Shown here piece by piece: positions 1-4,638 of a DNA stretch of 5,862 bases (positions are counted from its first letter, which is position 1; each line of letters opens with the position of its first letter). The notes beneath the pieces were generated by a model. It had not been told where the DNA came from and made no database searches. It saw nothing but the letters and a program-made list of their open reading frames with translations. This DNA comes from Lentisphaerota bacterium (GTDB taxonomy: Bacteria > Verrucomicrobiota > Kiritimatiellia > RFP12 > UBA1067). Made by a program: the position numbers and the translations under genes. The DNA lies in NCBI GenBank assembly GCA_022839525.1, contig JALHET010000138.1, positions 1 to 5,862 on the forward strand, in the 5' to 3' direction.

Positions 1-34
1 AACAAGGAGTGCCGTGAAAAGCGGGAGGATCAGA

Positions 35-1117
35 ATGAAGGGAAAAAGCGAGATGTCTGCTGGAAAAGGGAGCGTGCAGGGGTATGGGGCCAGGCGTTGC
101 GGAGCCGCCATGGCGGCTGCGGTGATGGCGTGCGCTGTCATGGCCGCAGGCGAGAGCCGCGCGGCGCAAGATGGCGCGGGTTTCGCATTCCGGGACGAGC
201 CCGGAAAACATCTGGACGTGCTGCTGGACGGCAAGATCGCCGGCCGCTACATGTATGCGTTCGACCCCTCTTCTTCCCCGAAAGATTTGGCTTCGACCAA
301 CAAGACCTACCTTCACGTCTTCGACGCTCAGGGCAAGGCACCGATCAGCAACGGCCCGTTCGGCGAACACGCCCACCATCGCGGCATCATGATCGGCTGG
401 ACCAAGCTGACCCACAACGGCAAGCTTTACAACTTCTGGGGCATGTACGACAACGCGCAAATCCACTCGAAGTTCAGCGTCCGGGACGCTGACGCGGATC
501 ATGCCACCTTTACCTCGCTGGTGGACTGGATCACAAAAAGCGGCAACACCGTGATTTCGGAGGAGCGCACGATGACCTTCCGCCGCGCCGCGGCACCGGC
601 CTATCTGATTATCGATTTCACATCGAAGCTCACCGCCTGCTCCGGCGACGTTGAGCTGAACGGCGATCCCGAGCATGCCGGTGTCCAGTTCCGTGCCGCC
701 GACGGGATCGATCTCGCAAAGACGGTGTACGTGTATCCGGGCGAGAACGCGGATCCCAGACAACTCATCGACCCCTCTTGGGTGGGCGAGACGTTCAGCC
801 TCAACGGCAAGGTGTACAGCAGCGTGGAAATGAATCATCCCGGCAATCCGCGCGGGTCGAAAATTTCGGCCTACCGGAACTACGGGCGCTTCGGCTACTT
901 TCCGAAGCCCGCGGCAATCAAGGCCGGCGAGTCCCTCGTGTTCCGGTACCGTTTCCTTGTGGCCGAAGGCGAGATGCCTGCCGCCGGAACGATTCAACAG
1001 GTTTGTAATGCGTTCACCGGCCGCTCCGATCCCGTGCCCCCCGTGACTGTCCGTCCGGCCGAGCAGCCCGCGCCGCCTAAGGCCAAGAGCGCGGGGAAGG
1101 CCAAGGCGTCATCCTGA
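35..1117 (+). CDS. Exported DUF6807 (PmoA-like) family protein
   Basis: A 360-residue protein of the DUF6807 family, often labelled 'methane oxygenase PmoA', although that label does not establish such an activity. I chose ATG 35 because GGGAGG (23-28) sits 6 bases upstream; GTG 14 (AAGGAG only 4 bases away) and ATG 53 are alternatives. A signal peptide is visible: a basic N-region ending ARRCG, a hydrophobic stretch of Ala/Val/Met (about residues 24-39), and a likely cut at SRA|AQ (about 43/44), so it is probably periplasmic or secreted. Family-like motifs are GPFGEHAHHRGIMIGW (about 107-122, His-rich), GDPEHAGVQFRA (about 210-221) and GRFGYFP (about 284-290). The C-terminus is a Pro/Ala/Lys-rich tail. 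From general knowledge, the family is common in Planctomycetes, Verrucomicrobia and Lentisphaerae, frequently near sugar-related oxidoreductases; its reaction is unknown to me. It lies outside the mobile element, so it is probably resident host sequence. Confidence 0.85.
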   Translation: MKGKSEMSAGKGSVQGYGARRCGAAMAAAVMACAVMAAGESRAAQDGAGFAFRDEPGKHLDVLLDGKIAGRYMYAFDPSSSPKDLASTNKTYLHVFDAQGKAPISNGPFGEHAHHRGIMIGWTKLTHNGKLYNFWGMYDNAQIHSKFSVRDADADHATFTSLVDWITKSGNTVISEERTMTFRRAAAPAYLIIDFTSKLTACSGDVELNGDPEHAGVQFRAADGIDLAKTVYVYPGENADPRQLIDPSWVGETFSLNGKVYSSVEMNHPGNPRGSKISAYRNYGRFGYFPKPAAIKAGESLVFRYRFLVAEGEMPAAGTIQQVCNAFTGRSDPVPPVTVRPAEQPAPPKAKSAGKAKASS

Positions 1118-1200
1118 TCGCTCCTCGTTTGTCAGTCAAGCGCCTCACCCGCGACGGTATTGCCCAACATTTCCACATCCGCCCGTCCCTGCCGGAAACC

Positions 1201-1227
1201 AAAAAAACCAATAAAAACGCATGTTTT
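1201..1227 (-). terminator. Possible terminator of the original tRNA gene
   Basis: On the minus strand, just beyond the tRNA CCA end, AAAAC-ATGC-GTTTT can form a 5-bp hairpin and is followed by a T-rich run (complement of the A-rich 1201-1213). The stem is short and AT-only apart from one C-G pair, so the call is weak. Its position fits the retained downstream end of the interrupted tRNA transcription unit. Confidence 0.3.
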
Positions 1228-1242
1228 ACAGGGGCTTTGAGA

Positions 1243-1287
1243 TGGTAGGCCAGGCCGGAGTCGAACCGGCGACCCCCAGATTAGGAA
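1243..1287 (-). other. Attachment junction: displaced 3' half of tRNA-Arg(CCT)
   Basis: Read on the minus strand this gives anticodon loop TTCCTAA (anticodon CCT), 3' anticodon strand TCTGG, 5-nt variable loop GGGTC, T arm GCCGG-TTCGACT-CCGGC (all 5 pairs match), acceptor 3' strand CTGGCCT, discriminator A and CCA. The bases that should form the 5' anticodon strand (CCAGA expected) instead read CCCGC, and no D arm or 5' acceptor strand follows, so this is a half gene. The tRNA match ends 5 bases before the integrase stop codon, as expected for a tyrosine-recombinase attachment site with strand exchange at the anticodon loop. Because the gene runs leftwards, the host 5' half should now be at the far right end of the element, completed by an element-borne 3' half. 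Confidence 0.8.
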
Positions 1288-1292
1288 GCGGG

Positions 1293-2534
1293 TCAGGGCT
1301 GTTCATTTGCAAGGGGTTGTGTCGTTCGTTGGCATTCAGTTGGCAGAATGCCGAAGTATTTCTGGCCGTCGCCGGGGAGCGCGAGGGCGCGGTAGTGACG
1401 GAAAAAAACGTCTGTCCCGCGGTGCCCCATCTCGCTGGCTACGAGCGCGGCGTCGCGCGTGAGTTCGTAGCGGTAGGTGGCGTAGCTGTGACGCATGCAG
1501 TTGGATGGCCACGCGCTGATGCGGGCGGCGGGGTCTGGCTCGTCGAGGGTGCGGAGGCGGAGCCGCCGCAGGGCGAGGTGCAGGCGCTTCTTGGCCAGCG
1601 GCGCGACGGGGGCGCCGGGCTCTAAAGGGCGGGATTCCAGCCAGGCGGCGAGGTTGGGCGCGACGGGTACGGTGCGGGCGTCGGCGGTCTTGGTGACTCC
1701 GCCGTCTAAACGGATGTATTCGGGGCCGATGCGGGTCTGGTCGAGGCGCAGGAGTTCGGCGGCGCGGATGCCGGCGAAGAGGCCGAGGGCGATGTAGGGG
1801 ATGAGGCGGGGCTCGAGGAGCTCGGCGGCGCGGAGGAGCGCGGCGGCTTGCGGCGGGGTGAGGACGCCCTTGGGGGGCTCGGGGAGGCGGGCGCGGCGGA
1901 TGCCGTCGCAGGGGTTGGCGGCCGCGAGGCCTTGCCGGGTTGCCCAGCCGAAGAAGGCGGACCAGGCGCGGAGGGCGTTGTTGCGGTTGTGGCCGGTCAG
2001 GCCGGTCAGGGCGCGCTCGATCTCGCGGGGGCCGGGGTCGCTGACGGACGCGCCGCCGCCGAGGGCGCGGGTGAGGCGGGCGAGGAATTGGCGGTAGCTG
2101 GCGAAGGTGGAGGGGCGGAGAGCGGCGCGGCGGCATTCGAGGTAGCGGGCGGCGCAGTCGGCGAGGGGCTCGCCGGGGGCGGCGGGGGCGGAGGCTTCGA
2201 GCCAGGAGCGGGCGGCGTCGGCCAGGGAGACGCCGCCGGGGAGCAGGCTGAGGGCCTGGCGGGCGTCCAGGAGCTGGGCGCGGGTGAGCGCCGGGAGGGC
2301 GTGGGCGGCGCTGGCCTCGGTGGCGTCGATCCACGCGCGGGCGGCGGCCTCGTCGGGCATGCGGGCGCGGCGGCGGACGCCGCCGAGGCTGACGGAGCAG
2401 TCGTAGCCGCGGCCGTTGGGCGCGGGCGCGTAGCGCCCGGGGCCGTAGCGCACGGACGCGGGCTTGGCCTTTTTGCGGGGCCTGCCGGAGGGGCGGCGGG
2501 GGCCGGCGTGGTATGTGGAACGGTCTTCGCTCAC
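1293..2534 (-). CDS. Tyrosine recombinase (element integrase)
   Basis: A 413-residue site-specific recombinase that should integrate and excise the element at the adjacent tRNA-Arg site. A basic tail carries an AT-hook-like GRPRKK (residues 17-22), followed by a probable arm-binding region (to about 75), a core-binding helical domain (about 122-215), and the catalytic domain (about 220-390). Visible active-site residues are R257 (AGIRAAEL), K282 (TKTADAR), R348 (NCMRHSYATY), H371 (MGHRG) and the nucleophile candidate Y381 (FRHY). The first His of the usual HxxR box is Asn345; as I recall, this variant is common in recombinases from Planctomycetes and Verrucomicrobia, so it need not mean inactivity. 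The GTG start has no Shine-Dalgarno and overlaps the stop of the 29-residue ORF by GTGA, pointing to coupled translation. The gene is far more GC-rich than the membrane-protein gene upstream, so the operon is a mosaic. Confidence 0.92.
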   Translation of the reverse strand: MSEDRSTYHAGPRRPSGRPRKKAKPASVRYGPGRYAPAPNGRGYDCSVSLGGVRRRARMPDEAAARAWIDATEASAAHALPALTRAQLLDARQALSLLPGGVSLADAARSWLEASAPAAPGEPLADCAARYLECRRAALRPSTFASYRQFLARLTRALGGGASVSDPGPREIERALTGLTGHNRNNALRAWSAFFGWATRQGLAAANPCDGIRRARLPEPPKGVLTPPQAAALLRAAELLEPRLIPYIALGLFAGIRAAELLRLDQTRIGPEYIRLDGGVTKTADARTVPVAPNLAAWLESRPLEPGAPVAPLAKKRLHLALRRLRLRTLDEPDPAARISAWPSNCMRHSYATYRYELTRDAALVASEMGHRGTDVFFRHYRALALPGDGQKYFGILPTECQRTTQPLANEQP

Positions 2535-2620
2535 GGGGTCACGGGTTGTGGCTTTATCTCGAAGATGGGGTTGCCTTCGACCTCGTACCAGAACTGGCCG
2601 TAGATGTAGGGTCTTTTCAT
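2531..2620 (-). CDS. 29-residue ORF overlapping the integrase start
   Basis: A short ORF beginning MKRPYIYGQFWY and ending KPQPVTP, too short for usual gene finders. AAGGAA (complement of 2628-2633) lies 7 bases before the ATG, the same spacing as for the repressor and membrane-protein genes in this operon. Its TGA overlaps the integrase GTG by four bases (GTGA), and the integrase has no ribosome site of its own. It could therefore be a leader whose translation feeds ribosomes to the integrase, a small recombination partner, or both. It is rich in aromatic residues (four Tyr, two Phe, one Trp) and has no hydrophobic helix. I do not recognise it; a function as excisionase cannot be claimed from 29 residues. 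It starts 24 bases after the membrane-protein gene ends. Confidence 0.6.
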   Translation of the reverse strand: MKRPYIYGQFWYEVEGNPIFEIKPQPVTP

Positions 2621-2644
2621 TTCTGGTTTCCTTTCTGTCGGGGT

Positions 2645-3790
2645 TTATGGACGGGGGTGGGTGCGGAGATCTTCAAAAAAGCTGCGCATGTCGATTGGCT
2701 TTTCTCCCTTTCTCATCATCATGGAATAGACAAGCACGTAGTCAAAAATTACTGCAAGAGTCTTTCCTAATACAGATGCGTTATGTCTGGCCTCTTCGAT
2801 AAGGCAGACCGCAACTTTAGCGTTTTGCCTCATCATGTCGTAGTAATTCAGCGTGACGCCGACCAGATAGACCAGTTGCGCCATTTCATCACCCTTCGCC
2901 TTCTTTCGTAAAATCTGGTAATCCTCTTTCACGTCAGCCGGAGGGGTATTAAAGGGGTCGATCCCGTTAAACATGCAAATAGCTTCTTCGATAAAAAAAT
3001 TGGAGTGACCTTCATATTCCCCTATCGCCAGCATGTTACAGTTGTCCTCGATATATTTCATTTCCGCGCGCAACCAGTGGATTCCGTTTTTGATGTCATA
3101 TGGTTTCTCACAGATTGACGGCTTTCTTAATTTTCCGGCCTCGTACGCGAGCCCACTTTCGCCGTTGCGCGGACTTGGCGTCGCGGACGGCGTGACGGCT
3201 GGCGGTGGATGGGAGACTGGCAACTGGTGACGGACGGTGGATGGTGCGTTGGTCTCGGCGCGGTGTTTGGCTAGATCGTCGAAGAAGAGCGCTACGAGCC
3301 ATGAAACAAACATAATGAGGACGAATGCACCAACTATGGGCCAGTCTCCGCGTTCGCCCACAACAAATATACCGAAGAGTCCGATCACGATCAACACCGC
3401 GGAAAACGCGGTGGTAAACTGCGCTATGGTGCGCAGAGACTCCCAGATGTTGAGGTCTTGGGTTGGCGCGTGTTCGGAGCGGACGGTCGGAAGTTTTCTC
3501 ATTTGTATCGCGAGATCGTCGCATTTGCTCCCGACGAGCTGCTCCCAGTCGCATTCAGGGTTGCCTTTTAGGCAGCGTGTCTTCCGTGCAAAGTCGGCGG
3601 CTTCTCGGGCGAGCCTGTCTATGGCGCTTATGCTTTCGAGGCTGACCGCTATGCCGATCTTCTCGCACTCGGCCACCGCGACATAGTGGACGTTGTTGTC
3701 GCGTCCATCGGCGTAAAGGAGTGCCAGCTTGTAAAGGAGCGCGCCTTCCTTTGAGAGCGGACGTTCTGGATTTCTGATTTCGAGGGACAT
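2645..3790 (-). CDS. Membrane protein of unknown function, two transmembrane helices
   Basis: A 381-residue protein I do not recognise. Residues 1-120 look soluble and helical, with Cys at 42, 73, 80 and 90. Two hydrophobic segments (about 124-145 and 150-170) are joined by a tight polar turn (ERGDW), making a helical hairpin that puts both ends on the same side, probably the cytoplasm. A Pro/Thr/Ser-rich linker (about 182-208) leads to a soluble helical C-terminal domain (about 220-381). AAGGAA lies 7 bases before the ATG and overlaps the stop of the preceding 50-residue gene. Base composition is clearly less GC-rich than the integrase gene. Lying between repressor and integrase in the same operon, it is probably expressed in the integrated state. 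Superinfection exclusion or another defence cargo is a reasonable guess, by position and two-helix architecture only; a structural or signalling role is equally open. Confidence 0.75.
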   Translation of the reverse strand: MSLEIRNPERPLSKEGALLYKLALLYADGRDNNVHYVAVAECEKIGIAVSLESISAIDRLAREAADFARKTRCLKGNPECDWEQLVGSKCDDLAIQMRKLPTVRSEHAPTQDLNIWESLRTIAQFTTAFSAVLIVIGLFGIFVVGERGDWPIVGAFVLIMFVSWLVALFFDDLAKHRAETNAPSTVRHQLPVSHPPPAVTPSATPSPRNGESGLAYEAGKLRKPSICEKPYDIKNGIHWLRAEMKYIEDNCNMLAIGEYEGHSNFFIEEAICMFNGIDPFNTPPADVKEDYQILRKKAKGDEMAQLVYLVGVTLNYYDMMRQNAKVAVCLIEEARHNASVLGKTLAVIFDYVLVYSMMMRKGEKPIDMRSFFEDLRTHPRP

Positions 3791-3801
3791 GCTGGCTTTC
3801 C

Positions 3802-3954
3802 TTATATTTTTCCTTCGAGGCGATTTTCGAAATCGAAAAACCGGCGGGCATCCTCTTTGGATTGGAAAACAACCGTGTTCGCGGCTGTCGACCGGTTGAC
3901 GGCGACCGCGCTGTTGTCCGCCGTGATGTTCCCGGCGCTCGGGGGTTCGGTCAT
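3802..3954 (-). CDS. 50-residue protein sharing a segment with the repressor
   Basis: A small ORF starting MTEPPSAGNITADN and ending NRLEGKI. Its ATG overlaps the repressor TGA (ATGA, 3951-3954), and AAGGAA lies 8 bases upstream inside the end of the repressor gene. Its TAA is part of the next gene's Shine-Dalgarno region, only 11 bases before that start. Residues 9-26 align without gaps with repressor residues 68-85: 11 of 18 are identical, including T-A-x-N-S-A-V-A and S-T-A-x-N, and most other differences are conservative. The remaining C-terminal 24 residues are charged and could form an amphipathic helix. It has no DNA-binding domain. A partner or antagonist of the repressor, binding through the shared segment, is my inference. 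Alternatively it is a decayed duplicate of the repressor's linker region, though the intact start, stop and ribosome site argue against pure decay. Confidence 0.65.
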   Translation of the reverse strand: MTEPPSAGNITADNSAVAVNRSTAANTVVFQSKEDARRFFDFENRLEGKI

Positions 3955-4319
3955 GGACGGGATTCCTTTCGGGTGAGGTTTTCTATGATGGCTGTAAGGC
4001 GGGAAATGGTTTCCTGCTGGGAAGCGACGATTTCGAGAGCCTTTGTTTCAGACGCGCCGCACCCGTTATGGGCGGTCGAGTTGTGTATGGCCACCGCGCT
4101 GTTGTTCGCCGTGACGGTGTGCGGCGAAAGCCCCAGCAGCCAGTCGGAGGAGATGCCTGTAGCTTTGCAGATTAAAGCTATTGCGCTACTCGACGGGTCT
4201 TTTTCGTCGCGCTCCCATGCGCTATAGGTGCCTTGCTTTTGCTGTATCTTTGCGCAGAAAGACGTTTGCGATTCGGCTCCTCGTAATTCCCGCAATCTAT
4301 CGCCTAAACTTTTTCTCAT
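3951..4319 (-). CDS. Cro/CI-type helix-turn-helix repressor
   Basis: A 122-residue regulator of the XRE (Cro/CI) type. Residues 3-64 form the five-helix DNA-binding domain: LGDRLRELRG, then SQTSFCAKI with the recognition region KQGTYSAWERDEKDPSS, and the closing SSDWLLGL characteristic of this family. An Asn/Ala/Val-rich linker follows (68-85, TANNSAVAIHNSTAHN), then a probable coiled-coil helix (about 90-116, with SQQETISRLTAIIENL). There is no LexA/CI-type peptidase domain, so RecA-stimulated self-cleavage is not expected and relief of repression needs another route. AAGGAG lies 7 bases before the ATG. It is the first gene of the leftward operon and faces a rightward promoter candidate, the layout of a phage-like genetic switch. 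It probably binds the 4320-4380 region; which promoters it represses cannot be read directly. Confidence 0.88.
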   Translation of the reverse strand: MRKSLGDRLRELRGAESQTSFCAKIQQKQGTYSAWERDEKDPSSSAIALICKATGISSDWLLGLSPHTVTANNSAVAIHNSTAHNGCGASETKALEIVASQQETISRLTAIIENLTRKESRP

Positions 4320-4338
4320 AATTTTACTCCTTTTGCTC

Positions 4339-4368
4339 TTGACTCCTTAAAGCAATAGTAGTAATAAT
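4339..4368 (+). promoter_or_regulatory. Candidate rightward promoter
   Basis: TTGACT (4339-4344, five of six to the -35 consensus) is followed after 18 bases by AATAAT (4363-4368, five of six to the -10 consensus). Transcription would begin near 4375, upstream of AAGGAG (4432-4437) and ATG 4444. It lies just upstream of the divergent repressor gene, so the repressor is its obvious candidate controller. The sequence ACTCCTT occurs at 4326-4332 and again at 4342-4348; the first copy covers the repressor's ribosome site and the second overlaps the -35 box. Confidence 0.5.
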
Positions 4369-4384
4369 GTCGCCGTTGAACCAA
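4355..4384 (-). promoter_or_regulatory. Weak candidate promoter for the repressor-integrase operon
   Basis: On the minus strand TTGGTT (complement of 4379-4384) and TACTAT (complement of 4355-4360) are 18 bases apart, matching consensus at three and four of six positions. It overlaps the rightward -10 box, so the two promoters would compete. The operon must have a promoter somewhere in 4320-4440, and this is the best match I found, but it is poor. Confidence 0.25.
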
Positions 4385-4431
4385 AACAGGCCGCTTTTAG
4401 CCTAACGGAAAGGGGCGCGGTCGGCAAGCAA

Positions 4432-4494
4432 AAGGAGAAGGAAATGAAGGAAATGAATGGCGGAATGGTGAAGGGTGAAGGCAGTCGGCAGTAG
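4432..4494 (+). pseudogene. Ribosome site and 16-codon start, in frame with the downstream polyvalent ORF
   Basis: AAGGAG (4432-4437) stands 6 bases before ATG 4444, an ideal arrangement behind the rightward promoter candidate. The frame reads MKEMNGGMVKGEGSRQ and stops at TAG 4492 inside the 7-bp repeat array. The same frame meets TAG again at 4543, 4564 and 4585, then is open from 4588 to the window edge. I read this as the surviving front end of the rightward gene, cut off when the repeats replaced or split its 5' part. It could instead be a genuine short leader peptide. Confidence 0.4.
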
Positions 4495-4521
4495 GCGGCG
4501 GGCAGTGGGCGGTCGGCGGTG
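4480..4521 (+). repeat. 7-bp tandem repeat, six units
   Basis: Six consecutive heptamers of the form GGC(A/G)G(T/C)N: GGCAGTC, GGCAGTA, GGCGGCG, GGCAGTG, GGCGGTC, GGCGGTG. The array is 42 bp long, so it leaves the surrounding reading frame unshifted, although it introduces a TAG at 4492. Confidence 0.75.
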
Positions 4522-4531
4522 TGCGATGGCG

Positions 4532-4594
4532 GCGGGAGACGATAGAAAGCCAGCGGGAGACGATAGAAAGCCAGCGGGAGACGATAGCGAGCCT
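4532..4594 (+). repeat. 21-bp tandem repeat, three units
   Basis: Two identical copies of a 21-bp unit beginning GCGGGAGACGATAG (4532-4552 and 4553-4573) and a third diverged at its end (4574-4594). The unit length is three times the neighbouring heptamer. Each copy carries a TAG in the frame of the downstream ORF. Apart from the promoter, the short start and the two arrays, I see no gene in 4320-4629. Confidence 0.9.
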
Positions 4595-4604
4595 CGTGCG
4601 GCTT

Positions 4605-4638
4605 CTCGCGGCCGCGAGGGAGGAGCTCGGTGCCGAGC
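4605..4638 (+). other. Two adjacent GC-rich palindromes flanking GGGAGG
   Basis: CTCGCGGCCGCGAG (4605-4618) is a perfect 14-bp palindrome. GCTCGGTGCCGAGC (4625-4638) can fold as a 5-bp stem with tetraloop GTGC. Between them lies GGGAGG (4618-4623), 6 bases from GTG 4630, which is in that loop. It may be a structured start site for the following ORF or chance folding in GC-rich DNA. Confidence 0.35.

Noticed and set aside
124..160. Lipoprotein signal (VMAC) in the DUF6807 protein
   Set aside because: The residue two before the Cys is Met, a poor lipobox, and a standard signal peptidase I site (SRA|AQ) follows the hydrophobic stretch.
35..1117. Reading the DUF6807 protein as a methane monooxygenase subunit
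   Set aside because: It has a signal peptide and a soluble His-containing domain, not the multi-helix membrane fold of particulate methane monooxygenase; the name is a database carry-over.
1221..1625. Plus-strand ORF beginning with a VGQAGVEPATPRLG stretch
   Set aside because: This is the familiar false protein obtained by translating the antisense of a tRNA 3' half; the remainder is antisense to the integrase.
1336..2334. Minus-strand ORF of Arg/Pro-rich sequence (332 residues)
   Set aside because: It is an alternative frame within the integrase gene, with low-complexity composition typical of shifted GC-rich codons.
1848..2603. Long plus-strand ORF rich in Gly and Ala (251 residues)
   Set aside because: It is antisense to the GC-rich integrase gene, where stop codons are rare by composition; it shows no domain-like pattern.
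3555..3872. Minus-strand ORF of 105 residues
   Set aside because: It runs out of frame through the membrane-protein gene and the 50-residue ORF, and lacks their ribosome-site support.
4492..4587. TAG recoding that would fuse ATG 4444 to the polyvalent frame
   Set aside because: None of the six stop codons of complete genes here is TAG, which is compatible with recoding, but three of the four TAGs are copies of one repeat unit, and an element integrated in a chromosome is expected to use the host code. Repeat insertion is simpler.
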